Origin: Aphodoplasma sp045626925
Lineage (GTDB): Bacteria > Bacillota > Clostridia > UBA1381 > UMGS1253
Direction: 5' to 3'
Assembly (NCBI GenBank): GCA_045626925.1
Contig: JAZUQZ010000005.1
Coordinates: 24,886-88,885 of the forward strand
Length of the DNA stretch: 64,000 bases
Below the pieces are notes generated by a model. It ran no database searches. It saw only the letters and a program-made list of their open reading frames with translations, and was not told where the DNA came from. The translations under genes and the position numbers were made by a program. Shown here in pieces: positions 9,991 through 18,137 of this stretch (within the stretch, counting starts at the first letter, position 1; the number at the start of each line of letters is the position of its first letter).

Positions 9991-10019
9991 ATTGATTTAT
10001 ATAATAGGAGGTGTATCTC

Positions 10020-10199
10020 ATGGCAGTACCAAAGGGAAAAGTATCCAAGGCAAGAAGAGATAAAAGACGCGCAAACTGGAAGCTTGAGGCTCCAAATCTT
10101 GTTAAGTGTCCTAATTGTCAAGAGTTAAAGATGCCACACAGAGTATGTGGTAATTGTGGCTTTTATAATGGCAGAGAGGTTCTTAAGAAGGCTGAGTAG
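10020..10199 (+). CDS. rpmF: 50S ribosomal protein L32
   Basis: 59 aa. Starts MAVPKGKVSKARRDKRR, the universal bL32 N-terminus, and carries the zinc ribbon CPNC...CGNCG. The start at 10020 is chosen because it follows AGGAGGTG at a normal spacing; an in-frame ATG three codons earlier would lie inside the ribosome-binding site. A strong terminator follows. Confidence 0.97.
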   Translation: MAVPKGKVSKARRDKRRANWKLEAPNLVKCPNCQELKMPHRVCGNCGFYNGREVLKKAE

Positions 10200-10222
10200 T
10201 ACTTATATATTTGCCTACATGG

Positions 10223-10248
10223 GCGGACACCTTTGTGTCCGCTTTTTT
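10223..10248 (+). terminator. Intrinsic terminator after rpmF
   Basis: Perfect 8-bp stem GCGGACAC/GTGTCCGC with a CTTT loop, then TTTTTT. Confidence 0.93.
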
Positions 10249-10327
10249 GTATTTTAGCTGCAAAATAAAGCACAAAAGTCATAGCCGGAGTATTTATAGC
10301 TATAATTATAATATGGGAGGCGATGAT

Positions 10328-10585
10328 GTGTTGCGGGCGGGAAATCTTAGACAAAAAGAAGTAATAAATATTGCGACAGGGATGAGGCTTGGATTTGTAG
10401 GTGATGTAGAGATAAATTTTGGAGATGGCCGTATAGAATCGATAGTTGTGCCTATTCAAAATAGATTTTTTTTCTTTTTCGGCAAAAATGAGGAGTATAT
10501 TATACCGTGGAATGACATTATACGAGTTGGCGACGATATAATTTTGGTTGATATGCCCGGACTTACAAATAAAAAACTGAGATAG
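10328..10585 (+). CDS. ylmC: YlmC/YmxH family PRC-barrel protein
   Basis: About 85 aa, a single PRC-barrel-like beta domain matching the YlmC/YmxH family of small sporulation-associated proteins (GMRLGFVGDVEI, then a paired-strand region ending EYIIPWNDIIRVGDDIILVD). Start: GTG 10328 with GGGAGG at 10315-10320. The frame is open further upstream, but longer starts would run through the rpmF terminator and lack a ribosome-binding site. TTG 10331 is the alternative. In Bacillus relatives the gene is active in the mother cell; the molecular role is unknown. Confidence 0.85.
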   Translation: MLRAGNLRQKEVINIATGMRLGFVGDVEINFGDGRIESIVVPIQNRFFFFFGKNEEYIIPWNDIIRVGDDIILVDMPGLTNKKLR

Positions 10586-10586
10586 C

Positions 10587-10615
10587 TTGCAATATTTTAT
10601 AAAAAGGTGTATAAT
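10587..10615 (+). promoter_or_regulatory. Promoter for nrdR
   Basis: TTGCAA at 10587-10592, 17-nt spacer, TATAAT at 10610-10615. The -10 is perfect; the -35 matches four of six positions. Confidence 0.75.
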
Positions 10616-10661
10616 GTTTGTATATGCATAGGATTTTATAAAATGCAGAGGAGGAAATAAC

Positions 10662-11117
10662 ATGAAATGTCCATTTTGTGGCTATGAAGATAGCAAGGTA
10701 ATCGACTCAAGGCCTACAGAAGAGGGTTCATCTATCAGACGCAGACGCGAGTGTATTAAATGTGGTGGAAGGTTTACAACATATGAAAAGATTGAAACTG
10801 TGCCACTTATTGTTATAAAAAATGACAGCTCAAGAGAGCCTTTTGACAGACACAAGCTTTTGAAGGGCCTTATGCACGCATGTGTAAAGCGCCCCGTGTC
10901 CGTGGCAGATCTTGAAAGGATTGTTGATGATATCGAAACAACAATGTCGAATTCTTTAAGACGCGAATTTGAGACAAAAGAAATAGGAGAAATGGCTATG
11001 GAACGCCTTAAAGACCTTGATGAAGTGGCATATGTGCGTTTTGCATCGGTTTATAGAAAGTTCCAGGATGTTGATACATTTAGAAAAGAGCTTAATAAGC
11101 TACTTGGCAATGAATAA
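10662..11117 (+). CDS. nrdR: Transcriptional repressor NrdR
   Basis: 151 aa. NrdR senses ATP/dATP through its ATP-cone and represses ribonucleotide reductase genes at NrdR boxes. The N-terminal zinc ribbon uses C3, C6, C31 and C34, followed by the arginine-rich SIRRRRECIKCGGRF stretch. The ATP-cone domain spans about 50-140 (PLIVIKNDSSREPFDRHKL onward). The ATG follows AGGAGGAA. The length and residues are normal for the family. Confidence 0.97.
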   Translation: MKCPFCGYEDSKVIDSRPTEEGSSIRRRRECIKCGGRFTTYEKIETVPLIVIKNDSSREPFDRHKLLKGLMHACVKRPVSVADLERIVDDIETTMSNSLRREFETKEIGEMAMERLKDLDEVAYVRFASVYRKFQDVDTFRKELNKLLGNE

Positions 11118-11150
11118 AATTCTGTTTATAAAAACAGAAGGGAGTGTTTT

Positions 11151-12008
11151 ATGCCGAGCTTTATCGATTTACACACACATACAACAAAATCTGACGGTTC
11201 GATGACTCCGTCAGAGCTTGTACGATATGCAGAAGAAAGCGGATTATGTGCAATTGCAATAACTGACCATGATTCAGTTGACGGGCTTTGTGAGGCGCAT
11301 GAAGCGGCACAAGGACTTGATATAGAGGTCATAGATGGGATAGAGTTTAGCGCACAGTATGAAAATGAACTGCATATTTTAGGCTTGTATATTGACCCGT
11401 ATGCTGCCATGCTTCAAGGGGCGATGCATGAGATGAAAGACAAGCGTGTTGCACGAAATGAAAAGCTTATAAAGCGTCTTAACGATATGGGATTAAGTAT
11501 TACGCGTGATGATGTTTTATTAAAAAAGGCCGATGGTAATATGGCAGAGGTGGGGCGTGTTCACATTGCGCTTGCACTTATTGAAAAAGGGATAGTGTCA
11601 AGCATTGGTGAGGCATTTGAAAAATATCTTGCAAAGGATGCCGGTGCATATGTTGAAAGAGAGCGTTTCTCTCCTAAAAAATGTATTGAAATTATAAAAA
11701 ACTCTGGCGGTTATGCGTTTTTAGCACACCCAATCTGTTCCCAAAAGGACCCTGATAAGCTTGAGGCGCTTGTTGATGAGCTTGTTTCATATGGGCTTGA
11801 TGGAATTGAGTGCTATCATAGTAAACACACATATGAACTTAGTGAGTTTTATGAAAGCATTTGCAAAAATCGCTCACTTATGATTTGTGGCGGGTCAGAT
11901 TTTCATGGAGCAAATTCGCCCGGTGTTCATATTGGTCAGGCAAATGATGCAAGGTATATAGAGCTTGATATTTTAGATGATATAAAAAGAAAAATAGGTA
12001 AATATTAA
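11151..12008 (+). CDS. PHP-domain phosphoesterase (YciV/TrpH-like)
   Basis: 285 aa. PHP-domain metal-dependent phosphoesterase, the type that hydrolyses 3',5'-nucleoside bisphosphates or trims short RNA 5' ends. Metal ligands are visible: H8-T-H10, D15, the ITDHD motif (H40), an E in VIDGIEFS, FLAHP, and GGSDFHG near the C-terminus. The order and length fit the TrpH/YciV group, so the DNA polymerase PHP role is unlikely. The ATG follows AGAAGGGAG; the gene is 33 nt after nrdR and ends at a strong bidirectional terminator. Confidence 0.9.
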   Translation: MPSFIDLHTHTTKSDGSMTPSELVRYAEESGLCAIAITDHDSVDGLCEAHEAAQGLDIEVIDGIEFSAQYENELHILGLYIDPYAAMLQGAMHEMKDKRVARNEKLIKRLNDMGLSITRDDVLLKKADGNMAEVGRVHIALALIEKGIVSSIGEAFEKYLAKDAGAYVERERFSPKKCIEIIKNSGGYAFLAHPICSQKDPDKLEALVDELVSYGLDGIECYHSKHTYELSEFYESICKNRSLMICGGSDFHGANSPGVHIGQANDARYIELDILDDIKRKIGKY

Positions 12009-12011
12009 CAC

Positions 12012-12046
12012 AAAAAGGGCTATAGCGTTGCTATAGCCCTTTTTTT
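12012..12046. terminator. Bidirectional intrinsic terminator
   Basis: Nine-bp stem GGGCTATAG/CTATAGCCC with A-run before and T-run after, so it ends both the PHP gene (+) and the hydroxyacid dehydrogenase gene (-). Confidence 0.95.
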
Positions 12047-12058
12047 ATAATCAAAATA

Positions 12059-13087
12059 TCATTGTGTCATATTTTTTGCAAGCTCCCACGGAATTTCAAG
12101 GCTCATTTCTTTTCCGGTTGCCATATGCTCTTCAATATTTGTAAGAAGTGTATTTGTAATTACATCATATCTATCAAATGTCGGACCACCCATGTGCGGA
12201 ATAAGCATTACTCTCTTGTTACCGATAAGCGCGCTGTCCTTTGGCAACGGCTCTTTGTGAAATACATCAAGTACAAAGAATAAACGGTCTTTTTTAACTT
12301 CTTCAAGAAGGTCCTCCTCGTTTACGATTTCACCTCTTGATGTGTTTACAAAGATTGAATTGTCTTTCATAAGCGAGAGATGAGATTTGTTAATCATGCC
12401 GATTGTATGTGGGTTTCTTGCTGTTTGGATAGTGACGATATCCGATGTTGCAAAAAGCTCCTCAAGAGAAACCTGCTCAGCATCATATTCATCAAGAAGC
12501 TCTTGTGGGAGAGGTTTTCTTGAATAAATTTTTATTTTTATATGGAACGGTTTAAGCATAGGAAGCAAGTATTTTGAAATTGTACCATAGCTTACGATAC
12601 CAACTGTTTTGTTCATTATACCGCGATAAAAACAGCTGCCGATGTCCTCACAGATGCTTCTGTTAATCCAATTTCCGTTTGCACTAAGCTCGTGTGAGAA
12701 GAATAAAAGCGAACGCGATGATGCAAGAATATATGCCATAACGCCCTCTGCAACAGACTCTGCAAAGAGTTCATTACCGCTCAACACACGAATGCCACGC
12801 TTGAATGCTTCTTCGCAAACATAAGGAGCAATCGAACCTGCTGTGTGTGCTATGTACTTTAGTTTGTCTGCATTTGCGATAATTTCCTCATCAAAACGAG
12901 GTGTGCCCCAACCGATTATTGCAATATCAACACCCTTGATTTTTTCACAGATTTCTTCGTGTGTGAATTGTTCTGTTGTTTCATTAAAAACAACCTCATC
13001 ACCAAAACTTTTTATGCGCTCAATAGTTTCAGGATAGAAAAAGTTCTCATGAAAAAATCCTTGAGGCATTGTAACTAAAATTTTCAT
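12059..13087 (-). CDS. D-2-hydroxyacid dehydrogenase family protein
   Basis: 342 aa, NAD-dependent oxidoreductase of the phosphoglycerate/hydroxypyruvate type. The catalytic triad is recognisable: R in NTSRG, E in the VFHKEPLP motif and H in IPHMGG. The dinucleotide loop reads GIVSYGTISK in place of the usual GxGxxG, so its Rossmann turn is unusual. N-terminal residues 1-100 form the flavodoxin-like substrate half. The start follows AAAGGAGTGG. It lies 41 nt downstream of the stalk-domain protein gene on the same strand and is probably cotranscribed with it; no serine-biosynthesis partner is adjacent, so the substrate is unknown. Confidence 0.85.
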   Translation of the reverse strand: MKILVTMPQGFFHENFFYPETIERIKSFGDEVVFNETTEQFTHEEICEKIKGVDIAIIGWGTPRFDEEIIANADKLKYIAHTAGSIAPYVCEEAFKRGIRVLSGNELFAESVAEGVMAYILASSRSLLFFSHELSANGNWINRSICEDIGSCFYRGIMNKTVGIVSYGTISKYLLPMLKPFHIKIKIYSRKPLPQELLDEYDAEQVSLEELFATSDIVTIQTARNPHTIGMINKSHLSLMKDNSIFVNTSRGEIVNEEDLLEEVKKDRLFFVLDVFHKEPLPKDSALIGNKRVMLIPHMGGPTFDRYDVITNTLLTNIEEHMATGKEMSLEIPWELAKNMTQ

Positions 13088-13128
13088 TTGTTTTCCACTC
13101 CTTTATCTTTTCAAAGCATATGCTTTGA

Positions 13129-14718
13129 TTATTTACTTGTGATTAAAACTGTTTTAGTATCTTCTTTCCACCCAACATCAAGCCCGAAGCTTTCACCTAT
13201 AAAGCGAACTGGCACAAGAGTGCGGTCATTTATAATTTGTGAAGGACAATCAAGCGTTGGTTCATAAATAGCGCCGTCATAATATGTGATTTGTGCTGTG
13301 TTTGCACCGACGGTCATCAAAATTGTATTACCTTTATATTCTATTGTTATTTTTTTCGAGCTTTCTTCGTAGTTAACAGACGCCCCGATTGCTTCTGCAA
13401 TTGCACGCAAAGGCACCAATGTTCTGCTATTTATAATTGTTGGTGGAGAGTCAAAAGCAATATACTCGCCATTTATCTGTACCTCGATACCTTTTTGTCC
13501 GATTTTTTCAAACACATCACCTTTTGGGAAAACAAGTGAATTATCAAGGCTATCAACGAAGAGATAATCGCCACGCATATTGTGCAAGTTTAAAACAGAA
13601 AATGCAACTTCATCATCAATCTGATGCCATAAAGCATTATCGGCACAGATAAGGTTCATCGGTTTTTCGCTCGATGTAATTGCAAAAATATCGCCATATA
13701 TGCTTGGTTTTAAAGCGCTTGAAAGAAATACGCTTGAATACTCTTTTTCGCCGTTGCCGTCCGTTTTTATTAGCGCCAAGCCTACTGCATTTGATGATGT
13801 GGTGTGCCACAAATATGCCTCGCACGCATCTTTGCCGTCACTTGTTTTATAAAGTGGCATATAAAATCTATCAGATTCGTTCCATTTTGATGTATCAGAG
13901 CATTTATATACATCAAAGAAGTTGTCCTCATAAACAGTTGCGATATAAAAGCTGCCGTCGTAATATGATGCATGCGTCGGCAACGCATCCGGCAAAGATA
14001 GCTGTTTAAAAACATTGCCGAGTGCGTTTGAATAGTATAGCTTAAGAGTATTGTTATCTTTTTTTGTTGCCGCAAAAATATTGTTTATATTATCATAGAA
14101 AAGCGAATCATATGAAAGAAGGGTCACCTTCGCATTATAATCAACAACTGCACAAATCTTGCCCTTTTGAGTATTTATACCGTTTACAATTATCATATCA
14201 GCGTATTTGTCTATTGTAAAATGTCCATCCAAAACTTTTTCATTTGTAAGTTTGAACCATTTGTGCGCGTCAAATGACAAATATACAAAACCACTGCTGT
14301 CACTTGAAATTGTTTTTTCAAATGCCGTATATATTCCGTTTTCAAAACGCACTACCGTATCGGGCAAAAACTTGTAGAGCTGATTGAAATTTGCACCATC
14401 ATAAGATTCTACAAGGTAGCCATTATAAAAAACAATCAAAGCATCAGAAATCTTCTTTTTGTCCGAAATAACTCTCGCTCCGTCAGAACCATCTATAAAG
14501 TTCCAGCTTTTTGCATTATGCGAATAATAAAGCCCGCCATCTTTATCGCTCATATAATAGACCTTATTAACATAAACAACATTATCGGCGCTGACTTTTT
14601 CGTGTGGATATTCGGTGTTTAAAATATCAAAATATGTATAGCTTTGAGCAAATATTATATTAGTGCATAGTGTGCACAAAACAAGTAAAAGTAAAAAAAT
14701 AATGCATAATTTTCGCAC
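13129..14718 (-). CDS. Secreted protein with copper-amine-oxidase-type stalk domain
   Basis: 529 aa. Residues 1-24 form a clear signal peptide ending FAQS. The central ~370 residues contain repeated short beta strands (YYSHNAKSWNF, YLSFDAHKWFKL and similar) suggesting a beta-propeller-like or sialidase-like fold, but I cannot name it. The last ~110 residues match the stalk domain (Cu_amine_oxidN1): INSRTLVPLRAIAEAIGA and INDRTLVPVRFIGESFG with the flanking ITIEYKG and VLITSK strands. These domains occur on clostridial surface proteins and do not imply copper chemistry. A strong promoter lies upstream. Confidence 0.82.
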   Translation of the reverse strand: MRKLCIIFLLLLVLCTLCTNIIFAQSYTYFDILNTEYPHEKVSADNVVYVNKVYYMSDKDGGLYYSHNAKSWNFIDGSDGARVISDKKKISDALIVFYNGYLVESYDGANFNQLYKFLPDTVVRFENGIYTAFEKTISSDSSGFVYLSFDAHKWFKLTNEKVLDGHFTIDKYADMIIVNGINTQKGKICAVVDYNAKVTLLSYDSLFYDNINNIFAATKKDNNTLKLYYSNALGNVFKQLSLPDALPTHASYYDGSFYIATVYEDNFFDVYKCSDTSKWNESDRFYMPLYKTSDGKDACEAYLWHTTSSNAVGLALIKTDGNGEKEYSSVFLSSALKPSIYGDIFAITSSEKPMNLICADNALWHQIDDEVAFSVLNLHNMRGDYLFVDSLDNSLVFPKGDVFEKIGQKGIEVQINGEYIAFDSPPTIINSRTLVPLRAIAEAIGASVNYEESSKKITIEYKGNTILMTVGANTAQITYYDGAIYEPTLDCPSQIINDRTLVPVRFIGESFGLDVGWKEDTKTVLITSK

Positions 14719-14745
14719 GAATATCCGGCCCCCTTACTGTCATTT

Positions 14746-14774
14746 ATTCTAACACAGTATATGGAGAATGTCAA
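14746..14774 (-). promoter_or_regulatory. Sigma-A promoter for the stalk-domain protein gene
   Basis: On the minus strand TTGACA (complement of 14769-14774), 17-nt spacer, TAGAAT (complement of 14746-14751), 28 nt from the start codon. Confidence 0.85.
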
Positions 14775-14855
14775 CGAAATAGCACAAACTTTGAACGATA
14801 AAGCTGGAACAATTTTGTATTTATGAAAAATATATAAATTTTGATTAAAATGTAC

Positions 14856-14884
14856 TTGCAAAAAAAAGAAGAATAGGGTATAAT
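14856..14884 (+). promoter_or_regulatory. Promoter for yajC
   Basis: TTGCAA at 14856-14861, 17-nt spacer, TATAAT at 14879-14884. It implies a ~120-nt leader that contains two short hairpins (TTGTG/CACAA and CTGTT/AACAG) before the ribosome-binding site. Confidence 0.8.
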
Positions 14885-15008
14885 ATCTAATATATTAAAA
14901 CATGCATAAAGACATAAAAGCTATATGCAAAGCCTTTGTGCGACCACACAAGGATATGTTTTAATAAAATATTTATGCTGTTGCGGAACAGCGGAAACGG
15001 AGATTATT

Positions 15009-15431
15009 ATGTTTGATATTATTGCAAAAGCTACAGAAACAGCACCGGCTGCAGGAACAGCACCGACTGCGGTAACTGCGGGTGGTGGTTTTTCGAGTAT
15101 TTTGATGATTGTTGTTATGTTTGCTATTATGTATTTTCTAATTATTCGTCCGCAAAAGAAAAAGGAAAAGCAGACCAAAGAAATGATTGCAGCACTTGGT
15201 GTTGGGGATACAATCACTACTATTGGTGGTATTGTAGGCAAAATTACAAAGATTAAGGATGACGAGCTTTTAATTTCAACAGGTATGACCGGCAACCCGG
15301 CCGAGCGTTCAACATTGCGCTTCTCAAAGTGGGCAGTTCGTGATGTAGTTAAAAAGGCAGAAAATGAAAAGCTTGATGTTGCACCGACAGAGGTTGAAGA
15401 AAAAGAAGAAAATACAACTGAAGAAAATTAA
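15009..15431 (+). CDS. yajC: Preprotein translocase subunit YajC
   Basis: 140 aa. YajC is the small single-pass partner of SecDF in protein export. The membrane segment is followed by the signature FLIIRPQKKKEKQ, then the conserved GDTITTIGGIVGKI strand region and an acidic tail. The start at ATG 15009 (MFDIIAKATET) is preferred because ACGGAG precedes it; the frame is open upstream to 14925 but that extension is cysteine-rich and lacks a ribosome-binding site. The Ala/Thr/Pro-rich stretch before the membrane segment is common in clostridial YajC. Confidence 0.93.
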   Translation: MFDIIAKATETAPAAGTAPTAVTAGGGFSSILMIVVMFAIMYFLIIRPQKKKEKQTKEMIAALGVGDTITTIGGIVGKITKIKDDELLISTGMTGNPAERSTLRFSKWAVRDVVKKAENEKLDVAPTEVEEKEENTTEEN

Positions 15432-15454
15432 AATTATTGAATAAAAATAAGATG

Positions 15455-15493
15455 ACTCGAATAATGTATAACAGATGCATTATTCGGGTTTTT
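15455..15493 (+). terminator. Intrinsic terminator after yajC
   Basis: Twelve-pair stem ACTCGAATAATG/CATTATTCGGGT followed by TTTTTT. Confidence 0.9.
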
Positions 15494-15529
15494 TATTTAT
15501 AAATTTCTAAAAACGGAGGGTTGTGATTT

Positions 15530-15946
15530 ATGAATTCTTCATCTATAAACGCAGAAAACGATAAAAAAAATAATGCGATTGCGGTTGCAAAGGGGAGTGT
15601 GGTCTCGCTTGCAATAAGTTTTGCCGCGTTTTTACTTTTGGCACTTATATTGCTTTTTGGTACAGTTTCTGACTCGCTTGTGGGACCGATTACGGTTGTA
15701 ATAAGTCTTTGCGCCATATTTGCCGGTGCATATATTGCATCAAAAAGCATTGGTAAAAACGGTTGGCTATGGGGTGGCATATGCGGATTTGTATATTATA
15801 TAATTGTATATATAAGTGCGCTTGGGGCGATAAAAGAATTTAACTTCTCAGCAAGAACTTTTGTAATGATGATAATAGGCATTGTTTGCGGTATGATAGG
15901 GGGAATATTTGGAATAAATACTAAATCAAAAAAGCGTCGCAGATAA
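15530..15946 (+). CDS. TIGR04086-type small membrane protein
   Basis: 138 aa with four predicted membrane segments (about 22-48, 50-70, 78-100, 105-130) and a short basic C-terminus. Size, topology and position just after yajC fit the TIGR04086 family of Clostridia, whose function is unknown. The ATG follows GGAGGG. It lies between two strong terminators; I did not find a convincing promoter in the short gap, so expression may rely on readthrough from yajC. Confidence 0.75.
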   Translation: MNSSSINAENDKKNNAIAVAKGSVVSLAISFAAFLLLALILLFGTVSDSLVGPITVVISLCAIFAGAYIASKSIGKNGWLWGGICGFVYYIIVYISALGAIKEFNFSARTFVMMIIGIVCGMIGGIFGINTKSKKRRR

Positions 15947-15985
15947 AAAGCAGGCACGGTCAAAACTGACTGTGCCTGCTTTTTA
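15945..15985. terminator. Bidirectional intrinsic terminator
   Basis: Twelve-pair stem GCAGGCACGGTC/GACTGTGCCTGC with A-run on the left and T-run on the right, shared by the convergent membrane protein gene and dnaC-like gene. It overlaps both stop codons. Confidence 0.95.
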
Positions 15986-16975
15986 TTTAAACATTTTTTT
16001 AAGTCTTATATCAGAGCCGAAAAAGCGTATGGGAACAAAGTGTTCCAACAAGCGCGAGTGAAGCCTTTCCGAATATACCTTTGCAATTTCGCCTATAGAA
16101 TAGTTTGTGCTTATGACCATTTTTTTGCCTGATAATATTCTGTCGTTTACAAGCTCAAAAAGGAAAGATACTGATTGGGAATTGACTGCTTCGCTTCCTA
16201 AATCGTCTATTATAAGAAGGTCACATTTATCAAGCTTATCAAGCTCGTTTCTGCCTTCAGCAGCATCAATGCGCCCAAACATATAATCCGAGTAAAATGA
16301 AAAAAGCTTTGCACTGCTATGATATATTACACTATATCCCTTGTCGATTAGTTCTTTTGCTATACATGTTGACAAAAATGTTTTGCCAAGACCGACTCCG
16401 CCATAAAACAAAAGACTATCCTTTGATGAAGCAAAGTTTTTTGTAAAGCTTTTGCAAATCTCAAAAGCCTCGTTCATCGCTTGCTTTTGAGTAATGCCTG
16501 ATTGCTTGTCCGTTTCGTCACTAAAAAGAGTTATATCAAACTTGTCAAAGCCTTGCGTTTCAAAAAGATTAAATAGGTTCGATTTTTTATATACTTCATT
16601 TTTAACGCGTGTTTTAAAACATTCGCACTGTTTTGTACCAACATAGCCCTCATCCTTGCACATTTCGCATCGATATTTCATGTCTGTATAGTGCGCGTCA
16701 AAGCCCGCCTCTACAAGCGCGCGTGCACGAAGCTCGGATAACATTTGCATACTTTCTTTCAGGTCACGCGATATTTCATCGCTTTTTTGTGGATTGTTAA
16801 GTATTTCGAGTGCGGCATTACTGCCAACTGTAGAAATTTGTTCATCTATTTCTCTTACCTTGTCGCACTTTTCATATACTTCAAAAAGCCGTTTCTTGCG
16901 CTCACTTACATTTGTAAGACGAAGCGCCTCATATTCAGACAAAATCTTTTTATAAACTTCCTGTTCATATGCCAT
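15983..16975 (-). CDS. DnaC/DnaI-like helicase loader ATPase
   Basis: 330 aa AAA+ ATPase of the DnaC/DnaI family, which loads replicative helicase. An N-terminal helical region (1-100) leads to a zinc-binding cluster (C103, C106, C117, C119), then Walker A GGVGLGKT at 192-199, Walker B LLIIDDLGSE, sensor ISTNY and an arginine finger region RLHSRLLEHF. The upstream gene encodes a DnaD-like protein; this pair is the usual clostridial primosome arrangement. Only 6 nt separate the two genes. Confidence 0.9.
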   Translation of the reverse strand: MAYEQEVYKKILSEYEALRLTNVSERKKRLFEVYEKCDKVREIDEQISTVGSNAALEILNNPQKSDEISRDLKESMQMLSELRARALVEAGFDAHYTDMKYRCEMCKDEGYVGTKQCECFKTRVKNEVYKKSNLFNLFETQGFDKFDITLFSDETDKQSGITQKQAMNEAFEICKSFTKNFASSKDSLLFYGGVGLGKTFLSTCIAKELIDKGYSVIYHSSAKLFSFYSDYMFGRIDAAEGRNELDKLDKCDLLIIDDLGSEAVNSQSVSFLFELVNDRILSGKKMVISTNYSIGEIAKVYSERLHSRLLEHFVPIRFFGSDIRLKKMFK

Positions 16976-16981
16976 AACATA

Positions 16982-17971
16982 TCATTCCTTTCCAAGACGC
17001 TCTTTAAGTTTTTTGCGTGCAAGAGCATCGATTTCATTATAATCATATCTTCCGGAATTGTAAACTTCCAAATCTTTTCGATTGGTATTTGGCGGACGCC
17101 TATCTCTTTTTACACTGTTTTGGTCGCCAAAACACTTTATGCTTTCCTGTGCTTGCTCAACGGTCGTTATGCCGGATTTGTTCCACGACATAAGCACCGT
17201 ATTTATGTACGCCATCGCAAGCTTGCCCGTTTTTGACACTGCATAATCGTATGCAAAGCATACAAGCTCGGGCGAGATTTTGTGCGCATACCACGAGTCA
17301 ATATACTTTTGTTCGCTTTGTGTAAGAGCGCGTGTATCAATACCAAAAAGCTTTTGTATTTTATAACAATAACTTCTCTTATAATTTTGAATCTTTATAT
17401 ATTCGTCTGCCGCTTCTGTTGTCACAATTCCCATTTCCTGCCACGAAATCGCAACTTTTTCAATGTATCGTATATCTTTTTTACCAATCTCGGCACAATA
17501 TTCCAACAAACGAAGTATCAACTCGGGCGACATGCCAAGCCAGTCGTACAAACTATAAAGCTTTTCGATTGCCTGATATGACAAAAGTCTGCCAAGTATT
17601 TTTTGAGCAATAATAAGCATATCGGAAAGCTCCTTGTTCGATGCGATGAGCTTGCTTACTTCGCCGGGCATATAGCTTTTCTTTTCATATTGCAAACCTA
17701 TGCTATCTGTAATTTTATCAAATGATATTACACCATTTGCACCAAGGCGTATGAGAGATATCTGTGCCAAGGCATGCGCCGCATCGCGAACAATGGCCAT
17801 ATCAAGACTTAACGCATCACTAATTGTTACAATATCAGTTTTGCCATTGTTTTTCTCGGCAAGATACTTTGAAAAAATATATATTTTTATGTATTCGTCT
17901 TTAATTCCCGGCATTGTATTGAGAAGGAAATCTTCTGCAAGAAAAACACCCTTATCGCTTGTGTACGCCAT
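16982..17971 (-). CDS. DnaD-domain replication initiation protein
   Basis: 329 aa. The N-terminal part looks like a winged-helix DNA-binding domain and two DnaD/DnaB_2-type helical modules follow (repeated patterns around YSLYDWLGMSPELILRLLEYCAE and the WYAHKISPELVCFAYDYA region, both with WQEMGI/WNKSGI-like ends). Such proteins recruit the helicase loader at origins and restart sites. It is immediately upstream of, and surely cotranscribed with, the DnaC-like loader gene. Confidence 0.87.
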   Translation of the reverse strand: MAYTSDKGVFLAEDFLLNTMPGIKDEYIKIYIFSKYLAEKNNGKTDIVTISDALSLDMAIVRDAAHALAQISLIRLGANGVISFDKITDSIGLQYEKKSYMPGEVSKLIASNKELSDMLIIAQKILGRLLSYQAIEKLYSLYDWLGMSPELILRLLEYCAEIGKKDIRYIEKVAISWQEMGIVTTEAADEYIKIQNYKRSYCYKIQKLFGIDTRALTQSEQKYIDSWYAHKISPELVCFAYDYAVSKTGKLAMAYINTVLMSWNKSGITTVEQAQESIKCFGDQNSVKRDRRPPNTNRKDLEVYNSGRYDYNEIDALARKKLKERLGKE

Positions 17972-18101
17972 TTTTTGTACCTCGCCACAAAATAAAATTT
18001 ATATAATATGATTATAACATACAAAAAATAAAAATTACAGTATAATTTTAAAAATTTTAAAAAATGAGTGTATTTCTGTGAATGTTAAAAATTTTATATA
18101 C

Positions 18102-18130
18102 AAAAAGTGCCGCCATATCGGCGGCACTTT
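18102..18130 (-). terminator. Intrinsic terminator after proS
   Basis: Stem GTGCCGCC/GGCGGCAC (extended by A-T pairs) with TTTTT on the minus-strand 3' side, 8 nt after the proS stop. Confidence 0.93.
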
Positions 18131-18137
18131 AAAAATT

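Noticed and set aside
10211..10330. Longer N-terminus for the YlmC-like gene
   Set aside because: It would begin inside the rpmF terminator and has no ribosome-binding site; GTG 10328 has GGGAGG at the right distance.
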